Positions 26,464 to 35,461 are shown, counted from the stretch's first letter. The stretch is DNA of 64,000 nucleotides from an uncultured Bacteroidales bacterium (GCA_902768125.1 CACXKA010000003.1:248001-312000), one strand, 5' to 3'. A program made the numbers and translations. Notes: generated by a model not told the origin, from the letters alone.

Positions 26464-27588
26464 TTAGTCTTTAGGTCGTGGCTTTCTCCAGAAGTTTACT
26501 CCCAGTAGATATTTCAATGTTCCGTAAGTGTTAGTCAGACCAAACTTGTCCTGTCGGTAATCATAGGTGTGAGCCTCCAGAATCAAACCGCTGAACATCC
26601 GCGTGTTGTTCCAAAATACAGACATACGCAAGTTGAGGTCGGTCGAGAGATTGTTCAACGTCAGTTTTTTCAAGTCAAATCCCTCTGTGATGTTTGACCT
26701 GCGATAACCGATATTAGGGATGAACGATATGGCAAATAGGACGTTGCGTCCCAGCACACAGTTATAGTTGTATCCCACGCTTACGCTGTAATCTTGGTAG
26801 CTCACGTGATTGAATAGCAGCGTTGAGTCGATGTCCTCCTTGATGTAGTCAGGCAATTCCTCCTTGTCGAAAGAGATGCTCTGATGGTTGTATTGAAAGC
26901 CTATGCTCCAACTTCCACAACTTTTTCTTTGTACGGCGTTTGCACCGAAGGCTGCAGGCCAGGAGAAATGGCGATTGTTGAACATATACACGGCGCTGAA
27001 TCCATCGCATCTTGAATCCAAACCGTGAAAAGTGCGGTCTTTTCCCTTCGTTTCAATCCCACTTACGCTTCGAATCTCCGCACCCTTTCCGGAGTTGAAC
27101 GTATAGAATTCAGCAAATATCTTCGCCGTATGAATCACCAATGATTGCCTGAGCGAAGTTCCGTTCGTCTTACCAGCCTTAATGCCAATGTCGTTCAGGT
27201 TCCACACCGCTCCATATCCGAAGATGCTGTAATAGACATATCCTCCGAGAATAACTGAAGGATCGGACTGAATGACCATCGTATTGCCTGTTTGAGAAGA
27301 CCGTAGGAAATAGTAGTCGTGCCAGAGTGACAATTCCAATTGAGTGGTCAGGTTGTACTTCTGCGGCGTGACGTAATTGGTGTCGCACCCCATGAAGAAG
27401 TTCTCAATGCCTGTCATTATACGACGGGGTAGGGACTGTTTCTTCTTTTTGGTCACCACCACGCTGTCAAGGGTCTGCTCATGAAAGTTTTCTAAGCGCT
27501 GTAGAGAATCCTCTTGGGCATAGGCAACTGCACATGTCACAGTCGCCAGCAATGCTGCACACCAGATTCTTTTCAAAACCCTACACAT
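26464..27588 (-). CDS. DUF4421-like outer-membrane beta-barrel protein
   Basis: The 374-residue protein has a signal peptide (CRVLKRIWCAALLATVTCAVAYAQ). The mature part has alternating aromatic strand patterns (YSVSVGYNYNCVLGRNVLFAISFIPNIGY) and ends in LLGVNFWRKPRPKD, as in DUF4421 proteins of Bacteroidetes, predicted outer-membrane barrels of unknown role. I prefer ATG 27588 (21 nt after the upstream stop) to the in-frame ATG 27642 because the signal peptide then starts at residue 1. It sits between a Gfo/Idh/MocA gene and CotH 2. Confidence 0.75.
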   Translation of the reverse strand: MCRVLKRIWCAALLATVTCAVAYAQEDSLQRLENFHEQTLDSVVVTKKKKQSLPRRIMTGIENFFMGCDTNYVTPQKYNLTTQLELSLWHDYYFLRSSQTGNTMVIQSDPSVILGGYVYYSIFGYGAVWNLNDIGIKAGKTNGTSLRQSLVIHTAKIFAEFYTFNSGKGAEIRSVSGIETKGKDRTFHGLDSRCDGFSAVYMFNNRHFSWPAAFGANAVQRKSCGSWSIGFQYNHQSISFDKEELPDYIKEDIDSTLLFNHVSYQDYSVSVGYNYNCVLGRNVLFAISFIPNIGYRRSNITEGFDLKKLTLNNLSTDLNLRMSVFWNNTRMFSGLILEAHTYDYRQDKFGLTNTYGTLKYLLGVNFWRKPRPKD

Positions 27589-27608
27589 AACCCCGTTTTC
27601 TCTTTCTC

Positions 27609-28604
27609 TTAGATTCTTCCTAATATTCGATCCATCACCCAATTGGTGGGTGTTGCGCTCACTGAGTCACAATCGCACTTTTCTTCACCTCTCAAATGCT
27701 TCACCACTTTCTCAATCAGCCCCATCTGCACATGTGGCGGATTAGGAATGACGATTTGTTCCTGTCCCCGCTCTGTGTCCAACACAATTGGCTCGTAGTC
27801 AAACACAGAGAACACCACTTTTCCTCTCGTCCCGACAATGGAAATACGATCTCTTCTTGCAGATTCATGTGCCACAAAACACCATGACGCACTGCCTGTA
27901 AGTCCATTACTGAAACGGAAACATGCATTGAAAGTGTCTTCGACTTTGTATAGTCCAGCCATGTTTTGGCAAAATCCCTCTGCCTCCACTATGGGACCGA
28001 ACCAATATTGCAACAAGTCTATCTGGTGTGACGCAAGGTCGTAGAAATATCCACCTCCTCCAGCTACTTCTGGCTGCAATCTCCATGGCAGTTCTTTCCC
28101 GCTTTTATAATCCAATTCTCTGGGGGGAACGGCAAAACGGATCTGTACCGTCAATACTTCCCCGATTTCTCCTTCTATCACAATCTGTTTCACCTTTTCG
28201 AAATAGGGTAGGTATCTTCTGTAGAAAGCCACAAAACAAGGGATGCCCGTGAGGTCGCTGATGCGGTTCACTCTCAAACAATCTTCATAACCTGCAGCCA
28301 AAGGCTTTTCGATGTAAGCAGGTTTGCCAGCTTTCATAGCCATAATGGCAAAAGTGGCATGAGACGAAGGGGGAGTCGCAATATAAACGGCGGTCACTTC
28401 AGGGTCGCTCACCAATGACTGGGCATCGGAATAATACTTCTTGATTCCGTGACGCTCAGCATACGATTTTGCCTTTCCCTTGTCGCGACTCATGACTGCC
28501 ACGACTTCACTTCCTTCGATTTTGCCAAATGCGGGACCACTTTTCTTCTCCGTCACTTCACCGCAACCAATGAATCCCCATTTCACTATGTTTTGTACTT
28601 CCAT
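27609..28604 (-). CDS. Gfo/Idh/MocA family NAD(P)-dependent oxidoreductase
   Basis: The 331-residue protein has an N-terminal Rossmann fold (KWGFIGCGEVTEKKSGPAF), the family motif EKPLA at about residue 95 (AYIEKPLAAGYED) and the C-terminal alpha/beta domain with GGGYFYDLASHQIDLLQYWFG, which carries the usual catalytic His region. It most likely oxidises or reduces a sugar or inositol; the substrate cannot be read from sequence. ATG 28604 was chosen, because the -7 element CAAAGTTA (minus TAACTTTG) at 28644-28651 excludes the in-frame ATG at 28646. First gene of a possible three-gene unit. Confidence 0.88.
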   Translation of the reverse strand: MEVQNIVKWGFIGCGEVTEKKSGPAFGKIEGSEVVAVMSRDKGKAKSYAERHGIKKYYSDAQSLVSDPEVTAVYIATPPSSHATFAIMAMKAGKPAYIEKPLAAGYEDCLRVNRISDLTGIPCFVAFYRRYLPYFEKVKQIVIEGEIGEVLTVQIRFAVPPRELDYKSGKELPWRLQPEVAGGGGYFYDLASHQIDLLQYWFGPIVEAEGFCQNMAGLYKVEDTFNACFRFSNGLTGSASWCFVAHESARRDRISIVGTRGKVVFSVFDYEPIVLDTERGQEQIVIPNPPHVQMGLIEKVVKHLRGEEKCDCDSVSATPTNWVMDRILGRI

Positions 28605-28643
28605 TTCTTTCGCAAATAAAACAAAAAGTGACTTTTTGCTTTG

Positions 28644-28651
28644 CAAAGTTA
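28644..28651 (-). promoter_or_regulatory. -7 element of the oxidoreductase promoter
   Basis: The minus strand reads TAACTTTG about 40 nt before the chosen ATG. The -33 is not clear. It is divergent from the rlmD promoter. Confidence 0.5.
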
Positions 28652-28694
28652 CAGATTAATTCTCAAACCTACATTCTTAATCCCTATTTTTTCC

Positions 28695-28702
28695 TACCTT
28701 TG
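28695..28702 (+). promoter_or_regulatory. -7 element of the rlmD promoter
   Basis: TACCTTTG matches the consensus, 31 nt before the ATG. No convincing -33 element is seen. Confidence 0.5.
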
Positions 28703-28732
28703 CAGCCAAATTAACAAAAACGATACATTTTT

Positions 28733-30154
28733 ATGGCTCGAAATAAGAAGAAACAGCTTCCGTTGATTGAAAATGTCACCATCACGGCATGTGCATCCGA
28801 AGGAAAGGCATTGGCACGTGTTGATGACAAAGTGGTCTTTGTCCCATTCGTTGTTCCTGGGGATGTGGTTGACCTGCAAGTGAAGAAAAAGAAAAGCTCC
28901 TATATGGAAGCTGTTGCCGTTAAGTTTCATGAGAAATCTCCGTTACGAACGGAACCTCTATGCCGCCACTATGGTGTATGTGGAGGGTGTAAGTGGCAAT
29001 GTCTTCAATATGAAGAACAACTACGTGCCAAGCAACAACAGGTTTATGACAATCTCACTCGAATTGGAAAGATTGAATTGCCTGAATTCATGCCGATTCT
29101 TGGTAGCAAGAAAATCTATGGCTATCGCAATAAGCTTGAGTTTGGCTTTTCCAACAAACGTTGGTTGACGGAGGAAGAAGTGAAGCAAGATATCCGTTAT
29201 GATGTCATGGATGCTGTGGGCTTCCACATCACAGGAGCATTTGACAAGATTCTCGATATTACAGAGTGTCATTTGATGGACGATATCAACAATCAAATCC
29301 GTAATGACATTCGTCAATATGCCCTTCAACATGGGCTTGAATTTTATGATCTCCGACAGAATCATGGCCTGCTTCGTTCCTTGATGATTCGAACCAGCAA
29401 CACGGGCGAATTGATGTTCCTTGTGCAGTTCAGAATAGACTCTCCTGAAGAGCAGAAAAAGGCAGATGATTTGATGCACCACTTGAGTGAAACCTTTCCT
29501 CAAATAACATCACTTCTTTATGTTGATAATCATAAAGCTAATGATACTTTTTCTGATCAAGAGATTCATGTCGTGAAAGGGAAGGATTACATCTACGAGG
29601 AGATGGAAAACTTGCGCTTTAAAGTGGGACCAAAATCCTTCTATCAGACAAATACTGACCAAGCATACGAACTCTACAAGGTGGCGCGTGATTTTGCAGG
29701 GTTGACAGGTGAAGAATTGGTGTATGATTTATATACGGGTACAGGTACGATTGCCAATTTTGTGGCGGGCCAATCACGACAGGTAATAGGAATAGAGTAC
29801 GTGCCCGAGGCGATTGAAGATGCCAAGGTTAATTCCGATATCAACGGAATCAAAAACACGCTCTTCTATGCAGGCGATATGAAGGATGTGCTCAATAAAG
29901 ATTTTATTGCAGAACATGGGCGTCCAGATGTCATCATCACAGACCCTCCACGTGCTGGTATGCATCAAGATGTTGTTGACACCATTCTTTTTGCAGCCCC
30001 ACGCCGAATCGTGTATGTTAGTTGCAATCCCGCCACTCAAGCGCGTGACCTTCAATCACTTGACGTGGATTATAAAGTAGTGAAAGTACAACCCGTTGAC
30101 ATGTTCCCTCATACACAACACGTGGAAAATGTCGTTTTGTTAGAAAGAAGATGA
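28733..30154 (+). CDS. rlmD: 23S rRNA (uracil-C5)-methyltransferase, RlmD/RumA family
   Basis: The 473-residue protein has a TRAM domain (about 10-62), a 4Fe-4S cluster site with Cys77, Cys83, Cys86 (CRHYGVCGGC) and a SAM-dependent methyltransferase domain with YDLYTGTGTIANF and TDPPRAGM. The nucleophile Cys431 is in VSCNPATQARDL. It transfers methyl to C5 of uridine in 23S rRNA (U1939-type); which uridine is modified is inferred. It overlaps the next gene by 4 nt (ATGA), suggesting a two-gene RNA-modification operon. Confidence 0.9.
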   Translation: MARNKKKQLPLIENVTITACASEGKALARVDDKVVFVPFVVPGDVVDLQVKKKKSSYMEAVAVKFHEKSPLRTEPLCRHYGVCGGCKWQCLQYEEQLRAKQQQVYDNLTRIGKIELPEFMPILGSKKIYGYRNKLEFGFSNKRWLTEEEVKQDIRYDVMDAVGFHITGAFDKILDITECHLMDDINNQIRNDIRQYALQHGLEFYDLRQNHGLLRSLMIRTSNTGELMFLVQFRIDSPEEQKKADDLMHHLSETFPQITSLLYVDNHKANDTFSDQEIHVVKGKDYIYEEMENLRFKVGPKSFYQTNTDQAYELYKVARDFAGLTGEELVYDLYTGTGTIANFVAGQSRQVIGIEYVPEAIEDAKVNSDINGIKNTLFYAGDMKDVLNKDFIAEHGRPDVIITDPPRAGMHQDVVDTILFAAPRRIVYVSCNPATQARDLQSLDVDYKVVKVQPVDMFPHTQHVENVVLLERR

Positions 30155-31071
30155 GTACATATTTCGATTATAAAGCAGCCAATCATTACACCACTTACAC
30201 TGTCAAGGAACCAGCAGAACTGATGCAGTTTCTGATGAATACGATTTCAGGTATTTCTCGTACGAAAGCAAAGGAATACCTCAGTCAGCGTATGGTGTAT
30301 GTCAACAAAGAGATTATCACACAGTTCAATTACCCCCTCAAGCCTGGACAGATAGTTCAAGTGGCAAAGAATCGCCATAAGCATGCTCTTACCAGTCCTT
30401 GGGTGCGTATTGTGTATGAAGATGCCTTTCTGATCGTTGTTGAAAAGAAAGAGGGAATCCTCACCAATGCAATGGCTGGTGACCGTCACGAAAATGTGAA
30501 ATCCATATTGGATGAATATGTTAAGCGACAAAGTCGTTCCTTTTCCGTCCATACTGTTCATCGTCTTGATCGAGGTACTTCTGGTCTTTTGCTTTTTGCC
30601 AAGCGTCGCGATATCCAGAAGACTTTTACGGACAATTGGCAAGATATCGTGACAGACCGTCGCTATATTGCTGTGGTTCAGGGTGAAATGGAAAAGGACA
30701 ATGGTACGGTCACTTCTTGGATTAGCGATAGCAGAATGTTTATTTCCTATTCGACGCCATACGACAATGGTGGCAAGCAAGCTGTCACTCATTATCATAC
30801 GCTGCAACGTAAAAATGGTTATTCCTTGGTGGAATTCAAACTCGAAACTGGACGTAAGAATCAAATTCGTGTTCACATGCACGACCTTCATCATCCCATT
30901 GTGGGTGACCATAAATATGGAAGTACCGTAGAAACGTACGGAGAACGTAGTAATCCTGTCGGTCGTTTCTGCCTCCATGCCTATCGTTTGGCTTTCCGAC
31001 ATCCCATTACAGGCGAAGAACTCAAATTTGAAACACCTTGCCCGGATGCTTTCACACGCTTGTTGCGATAA
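30151..31071 (+). CDS. RluA-family pseudouridine synthase
   Basis: The 306-residue protein has an S4-like RNA-binding domain (about 35-80, SRTKAKEYLSQRMVYVNKEIITQ) and a catalytic domain with the RluA motif HRLDRGTSGLLLFAK, in which Asp140 is the nucleophile, plus ETGRKNQIRVHM and GDHKYGS. It isomerises uridine to pseudouridine in rRNA or tRNA; the target cannot be told apart from RluA/C/D sequence alone. It is coupled to rlmD by a 4-nt overlap. The N-terminus is about 20 residues longer than the minimal S4 start. Confidence 0.9.
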   Translation: MSTYFDYKAANHYTTYTVKEPAELMQFLMNTISGISRTKAKEYLSQRMVYVNKEIITQFNYPLKPGQIVQVAKNRHKHALTSPWVRIVYEDAFLIVVEKKEGILTNAMAGDRHENVKSILDEYVKRQSRSFSVHTVHRLDRGTSGLLLFAKRRDIQKTFTDNWQDIVTDRRYIAVVQGEMEKDNGTVTSWISDSRMFISYSTPYDNGGKQAVTHYHTLQRKNGYSLVEFKLETGRKNQIRVHMHDLHHPIVGDHKYGSTVETYGERSNPVGRFCLHAYRLAFRHPITGEELKFETPCPDAFTRLLR

Positions 31072-31106
31072 ATTTGATGGGATTCCATCATAAATTATGT
31101 GAAAGA

Positions 31107-31138
31107 TTTGAATTATCGAAGAAAATGTGCTATATTTG
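31107..31138 (+). promoter_or_regulatory. Promoter of the primary sigma factor gene
   Basis: TTTG at 31107-31110, a 20-bp spacer and TATATTTG at 31131-31138: a full consensus match. The ATG follows 22 nt later, so the gene is still under a strong promoter in spite of the frameshift. Confidence 0.75.
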
Positions 31139-31160
31139 CACGCTTTTTTACGCGTAAAGT

Positions 31161-32032
31161 ATGAGACAATTAAAAATTACCAAGTCAATCACGAACCGTG
31201 AGAGTGCTTCGTTGGATAAGTACTTGCAGGAAATTGGTCGTGAGGAGTTAATCACTGTTGAGGAAGAAGTTGAATTGGCTGCGAAGATTCGCAAGGGCGG
31301 TGTCGAAGGCAGAAAAGCCTTGGAGAAACTGACAAGAGCGAACCTTCGTTTCGTCGTTTCTGTGGCAAAGCAGTATCAGAATCAGGGTTTGAGTTTGCCT
31401 GTGACCTGATCAATGAAGGCAATTTAGGTCTGATCAAAGCCGCAGAGAAGTTTGATGAAACACGTGGTTTCAAGTTCATCAGTTATGCCGTTTGGTGGAT
31501 TCGTCAGTCTATCTTGCAGGCATTGGCTGAGCAGAGCCGTATTGTGCGTTTGCCTCTGAACCAAGTAGGTTCGCTCAACAAGATTGGCAAGGCTTTTTCG
31601 AAGTTTGAACAAGAGAACGAGCGTCGTCCTTCTCCTGAAGAATTGGCCGCTCAACTGGATTTGCCTGTTGACAAGGTGGCAGATACGATGAAAGTGAGTG
31701 GACGTCATATTAGTGTGGACGCTCCTTTCGTGGAAGGTGAGGACAATAGTCTGCTTGACATCCTTTCCAATCCAGATTCTCCATCTGCAGACCGCACGCT
31801 GGTGACAGAGTCGCTACAGAAGGAAATTGAACGTGCGCTGGATACGCTGACAACACGTGAGAAAGAAATTATCAAGATGTTCTTTGGCTTAGGCGAACCT
31901 GAAAAGACGTTGGAAGAGATTGGTGACCGCTTCAATTTGACTCGTGAACGTGTTCGCCAGATTAAAGAAAAGGCAATTCGCCGTTTGCGTTCGCAGTCAA
32001 AGAGCCGTCTGTTAAAGACCTATTTGGGATAA
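31161..32032 (+). pseudogene. rpoD: Primary sigma factor RpoD/SigA, frame broken by a 2-nt insertion
   Basis: Two adjacent frames together make a complete Bacteroidetes-type housekeeping sigma factor of about 289 residues. Frame 1 (31161-31409) carries region 1.2 and the start of region 2 ([21 protein letters not shown] ... [18 protein letters not shown]) and then hits TGA. Frame 2, in register from 31403, carries the rest of region 2 ([33 protein letters not shown]), region 3 and region 4 ([37 protein letters not shown]). The join reads CCTGTGACC where CCTGACC would be in frame, i.e. a duplicated TG. No slippery heptamer is present. Because this sigma factor is essential in Bacteroidetes, an assembly or sequencing error is the simplest explanation. 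Confidence 0.85.
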
Positions 32033-32075
32033 CCGAACTCGCATGGTTGGTGTTTTTCACGGAAAATAGAAAAAG

Positions 32076-32516
32076 ATGGATAGGATGAGAAGAATCTTGA
32101 TGATGGTCATGATGATGACGGTGGTATTGGCTGCAAGTGCCAAGTCGAAATCTTCATCTTATGGTCGCGGTAAAGGAACGGTGTATCTATTTGGTGTGAG
32201 TCAAGAATTAACAGACTCTATTGTGTACATCACGTTCATCAATGAGGTGGATAGTTTGGATTTGGAGAAACGTACGAAGTTTCTTCCATACCGTTCCGAG
32301 TTCAGTCTTCAATTGAAGGAATATATGGAGGGTACATTGAACAAAGACCACCAGACCACTTGTGTGTTTTATTCTTCCAACCGGAAAAAGTTGTCGAAGA
32401 AGTATTATAAGATAAAGAAGCGTTTTCTAGACAACCCCTATACGAAGATTATGCCGATAGATGGGTTCAAGTTTAGGCATCCATTGGATTCATTTGTCAA
32501 TGAAAAAGTTGAATAG
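32076..32516 (+). CDS. Small secreted protein of unknown function
   Basis: The 146-residue protein has a methionine-rich signal peptide (RRILMMVMMMTVVLAASA). The mature part is basic and contains GKGTVYLFGVSQELTDSIVYITFINEVDSL and a lysine-rich tail (KKLSKKYYKIKKRF). It resembles small Bacteroidetes-only conserved proteins, but I do not recognise a named family. Its last 17 nt overlap the next gene, so it opens a tightly packed cassette with the C11 peptidase, HprK-like, S26 and PqqD-like genes. Confidence 0.75.
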   Translation: MDRMRRILMMVMMMTVVLAASAKSKSSSYGRGKGTVYLFGVSQELTDSIVYITFINEVDSLDLEKRTKFLPYRSEFSLQLKEYMEGTLNKDHQTTCVFYSSNRKKLSKKYYKIKKRFLDNPYTKIMPIDGFKFRHPLDSFVNEKVE

Positions 32517-33765
32517 TTTTTTCCGAATCATTCAGTACAGAACGTATGGCACAGTTGCAGCTATGTTTTTCATGGTTGCAACTTGTTCGTTTTTTGCGTG
32601 TTCGAAAGATGATGATGCACCAGTCATTATTTCACCTTATGCAGAGAGTCGTACGGTGATGGTGTATATGGTGGCAGAGAATTCGCTGAGCGGAAATGCG
32701 ACGGCGGATGTGGGGGAGATGTTGTTGGGTATGCATAATGACACGTTGAAGGCTGGTGATAGGTTGGTGATTTATTTGGATGACGTGCGTTTGCCGCGTA
32801 TCTATGTAGTGGACAAGACGACCAAGGCAACCTCTTTGTCTGAGTTGGAACCAGTCTTGACGTATAAGGAGGATGTGAATTCTTCGTCTGCTCAGGAGTT
32901 GGCGAAATTTGTAGACTATGCCATGACTTATTATCCGGCAGATAGTTATGGATTGGTGTTGTGGTCGCATGCATCGGGATGGACTTCTTCAACTTATTCG
33001 GGTGACAAGAATTTTGAGGCAGCCTCGGTTCGGAGGTCTTTTGGACTGGACAACGGACAGAATTCGAGCAGTAAGTATGTGTCTGGACACCAGATGAACA
33101 TTCCTGACATGGCTGCTGCTTTACAAGAGAAGGCATTGGATTTTATCTTCTTTGATGCTTGCTGCATGCAGAATATCGAAGTGGCGTATGAACTGCGTCG
33201 TGCGACGAAATATGTCATTGCTTCTCCTGCAGAGATTCCTGAGCCAGGAGCCAATTACAAGACAATGGTGAGAGCGATGATGAGAGAAGGTGACTATGTG
33301 GAGCAGATGCTTTCTGACTATTATCAAGAATATCGTCGTTCTGGTTATGGTGTGGTAATTTCGGCAATCAACACGGAAAAGTTGGATGACTTTGCCACGA
33401 GGATGCGCACCTTGGTCGCAACTCATAAGGAAGAATTGATGGGCTTGAATAGTTTGTCGATGCTGAATTATTTTTGGTATCCAAACTGGTCATCGGCGAT
33501 TCCGGATTTTCTTGACATGCAGGGTGTCATGTTGAACGTGCTGGATGAGTCTGAATATACGAAATGGAAGGAAGGAATATCTACGATGATCACCTGCTGG
33601 CATGCTGGCAAGTGGTATAGTGCTTATCCCAAGAAAACGATTTCAATTGATGATGCTCAATGCTGTGGTGTGACGATGTTCATCCCGTTTGAGAAATATG
33701 GTTCAAGGTCTTTCAATGAGGATTATTTGAACACCTCGTGGGCGAAAGCCGTGTGGAAGGAATGA
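32500..33765 (+). CDS. Clostripain-family (C11) cysteine peptidase lipoprotein
   Basis: The 421-residue protein starts with a signal peptide and lipobox SFFACS, so it is a lipoprotein, probably facing the periplasm or cell surface. The peptidase C11 domain has SRTVMVYMVAENSL, catalytic His157 in LWSHASGW and catalytic Cys221 in FFDACCMQNIE, followed by ASPAEIPEPGANY. Clostripains cleave after Arg or Lys; specificity cannot be assigned here. ATG 32500 was chosen over 32461 because the signal peptide then begins properly. It overlaps the upstream gene by 17 nt and the downstream gene by 4 nt. Confidence 0.88.
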   Translation: MKKLNSFFRIIQYRTYGTVAAMFFMVATCSFFACSKDDDAPVIISPYAESRTVMVYMVAENSLSGNATADVGEMLLGMHNDTLKAGDRLVIYLDDVRLPRIYVVDKTTKATSLSELEPVLTYKEDVNSSSAQELAKFVDYAMTYYPADSYGLVLWSHASGWTSSTYSGDKNFEAASVRRSFGLDNGQNSSSKYVSGHQMNIPDMAAALQEKALDFIFFDACCMQNIEVAYELRRATKYVIASPAEIPEPGANYKTMVRAMMREGDYVEQMLSDYYQEYRRSGYGVVISAINTEKLDDFATRMRTLVATHKEELMGLNSLSMLNYFWYPNWSSAIPDFLDMQGVMLNVLDESEYTKWKEGISTMITCWHAGKWYSAYPKKTISIDDAQCCGVTMFIPFEKYGSRSFNEDYLNTSWAKAVWKE

Positions 33766-34667
33766 TGATGGAGCAGAAGGGGAAGGCATATTACAGAGTG
33801 GGATGTCACGTTTATTGTGTGAACTTCCGTGATGAACGGAATACGATGGCGTTGTTACCCTCGAGTGAACCCTTTCGTTTGGCTTATTCTCCCAAAGATG
33901 AGCCGCTGCTGTTTGAATTGAAGGTGGATGATGCGTGGCGTCCAGAGCAGAAAGGAAAAGAGGTCGGACAGTTTGACTGTGGAGGTAACAATCATGGCGT
34001 GTATCTACTGCCAGATGGTGGTTACCAGATTGTGGTGAGTGATGTGGCTGGCAGACAATGCTGCCTGATGCAGACAACTGCAGATTTTTCCTTGGCGAGG
34101 GTGTGTCTGAATGGAAACGATGTGATGCGAAATTTCGGTCTGAACAATGCGTTGATGATGATGTATGCCTTTGCCGGTGCCGACAAGATGACGGTGTTGA
34201 TGCATGCATCCGTGGTGAGGAAGGATGGAAAAGGATATCTTTGTTTGGGCGTGAGTGGTACAGGAAAGAGCACTCATACGCAGAACTGGCTTAAATACAT
34301 CCCAGATACGGACTTGATGAATGATGACAATCCTGTGGTGAGGGTGTGTGATGATGGAGTGGCTCGTGTGTTTGGCTCGCCTTGGAGTGGTAAGACCCCT
34401 TGTTATCGGAATGTGGAAGCGCCTATTGGTGGCTTTCTTCAATTGAAGCAGGCTCCGTTCAATAAAATTCGTCGCATGAATGCGGTGGAGGGTTATGCTT
34501 CATTGTTGCCATCATGCTCGGTCATGAAATGGGATAGGCGTGATTATGTGGGTGCAAGTGACACGGTGTCAAAACTTCTGGAGCAGGTGCCTGTTTTTTT
34601 CTTGGAGAATCTGCCGAATGAAGAAGCTGTGTGGATGAGTTATCGGGCATTGACAGGAAAGGAGTAG
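33762..34667 (+). CDS. HPr-kinase-like P-loop protein
   Basis: The 301-residue cytosolic protein has a beta-rich N-terminal half and a kinase-like core with Walker A GVSGTGKST (about 163-171), a HprK/PEPCK-like acidic motif DLMNDDNPVVRV and SPWSGKT. Similar HprK-related kinases occur next to PqqD-like proteins in peptide-modification loci. There is no HPr gene nearby, and the true HPr phosphorylation site motif cannot be checked. ATG 33762 overlaps the stop of the C11 gene (ATGA). The next gene starts 6 nt after the stop. Confidence 0.75.
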   Translation: MMMEQKGKAYYRVGCHVYCVNFRDERNTMALLPSSEPFRLAYSPKDEPLLFELKVDDAWRPEQKGKEVGQFDCGGNNHGVYLLPDGGYQIVVSDVAGRQCCLMQTTADFSLARVCLNGNDVMRNFGLNNALMMMYAFAGADKMTVLMHASVVRKDGKGYLCLGVSGTGKSTHTQNWLKYIPDTDLMNDDNPVVRVCDDGVARVFGSPWSGKTPCYRNVEAPIGGFLQLKQAPFNKIRRMNAVEGYASLLPSCSVMKWDRRDYVGASDTVSKLLEQVPVFFLENLPNEEAVWMSYRALTGKE

Positions 34668-34673
34668 GGTTGT

Positions 34674-35153
34674 ATGCAACGGATTTCTGTGGAGAACAAC
34701 ATCTTCCTGCCTCAGGTAGTGCAGTTAATAAAAGAGGGACATAAAGCAACCATCATTGCACGTGGTAACAGCATGCGGCCTTTCATTGAAGATGGCAGAG
34801 ACAAACTGGTGTTTGGCAAGGTGGATTCTCTTGCTGTAGGTGATGTGATACTGGCAGAAGTGACCGAAGGACATTTTGTTTGTCATCGTATAGAAAAATT
34901 AGAGCATGGTGTGGTGACGATGCGAGGTGATGGCAATGTACAAGGTACGGAAGTGTTTCCTGAGGCGAATGTGCGGGCGAAACTGGTGCAAGTGGTGAGA
35001 AAAGGAAAAACCTACACGTTGGCAACATCAAAGATATGGAAATGCTATTCGGCAGTCTGGCCTAAACTGCTCCCCGTACGTCGCTACTTGCTGGCATTGT
35101 ATAGACTCTTGTGGTTGCATCAATTGCCCGAGAGATGGAAAAGAAGACAATAA
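34674..35153 (+). CDS. S26-type (signal-peptidase-like) serine peptidase
   Basis: The 159-residue protein has the S24/S26 fold signature ARGNSMRPFI with Ser33, and FVCHRI with His71, i.e. a Ser-His arrangement as in ER/archaeal-type signal peptidases rather than the bacterial Ser-Lys dyad. RGDGN follows. There is no N-terminal membrane anchor; a hydrophobic stretch near the C-terminus (RRYLLALYRLLWLH) may attach it to the membrane. It lies between the HprK-like and PqqD-like genes, so it may process the product of this cassette. Confidence 0.8.
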   Translation: MQRISVENNIFLPQVVQLIKEGHKATIIARGNSMRPFIEDGRDKLVFGKVDSLAVGDVILAEVTEGHFVCHRIEKLEHGVVTMRGDGNVQGTEVFPEANVRAKLVQVVRKGKTYTLATSKIWKCYSAVWPKLLPVRRYLLALYRLLWLHQLPERWKRRQ

Positions 35154-35154
35154 C

Positions 35155-35433
35155 ATGACTCACTATATGAAGATTAAGAAAGGTTTTGAGTTGCGCAAGA
35201 TTTGTGGCGAAAACATCGTCATTGCACATGGCGTGGAGAATATCGACTTCACGAAAATCATCACGCTAAACGAATCGGCAGCATTCATCTGGCAACAGGT
35301 GGAGGGTAAGGAATTCACAGAGGAAGAGATGGCAAAACTCCTGTTCGATGAATATGAGGTGGATGAGACACAGGCATTGGCTGATGTGAAAGCGTTGGCT
35401 GAATCTTGGAAACAAGCAGGATTGGTGGAATAA
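35155..35433 (+). CDS. PqqD-like protein
   Basis: The 92-residue protein matches the PqqD (coenzyme PQQ synthesis D) winged-helix fold: LRKICGENIVIAHG, FTKIITLNESAAFIWQQVEG, LLFDEYEVDETQALADV and a final KALAESWKQAGLVE. In ribosomal-peptide pathways such domains (RiPP recognition elements) bind the precursor leader peptide. Starts at 35155 and 35167 are both possible. It begins 1 nt after the S26 peptidase stop. No radical-SAM gene or obvious precursor peptide is seen near. Confidence 0.85.
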   Translation: MTHYMKIKKGFELRKICGENIVIAHGVENIDFTKIITLNESAAFIWQQVEGKEFTEEEMAKLLFDEYEVDETQALADVKALAESWKQAGLVE

Positions 35434-35460
35434 ATAGTAAATTGTCAAATTGTAAATAAA
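35431..35460. repeat. Degenerate period-7 array before ung
   Basis: TAAATAG, TAAATTG, TCAAATTG and TAAATAAA run from the PqqD stop codon to 2 nt before the GTG start of ung. One unit is 8 nt long. Confidence 0.4.
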
Positions 35461-35461
35461 A

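Noticed and set aside
31380-31412. Programmed -1 frameshift in the sigma factor gene
   Set aside because: No X XXY YYZ slippery heptamer or nearby downstream hairpin was seen, and this gene is not known to use recoding.
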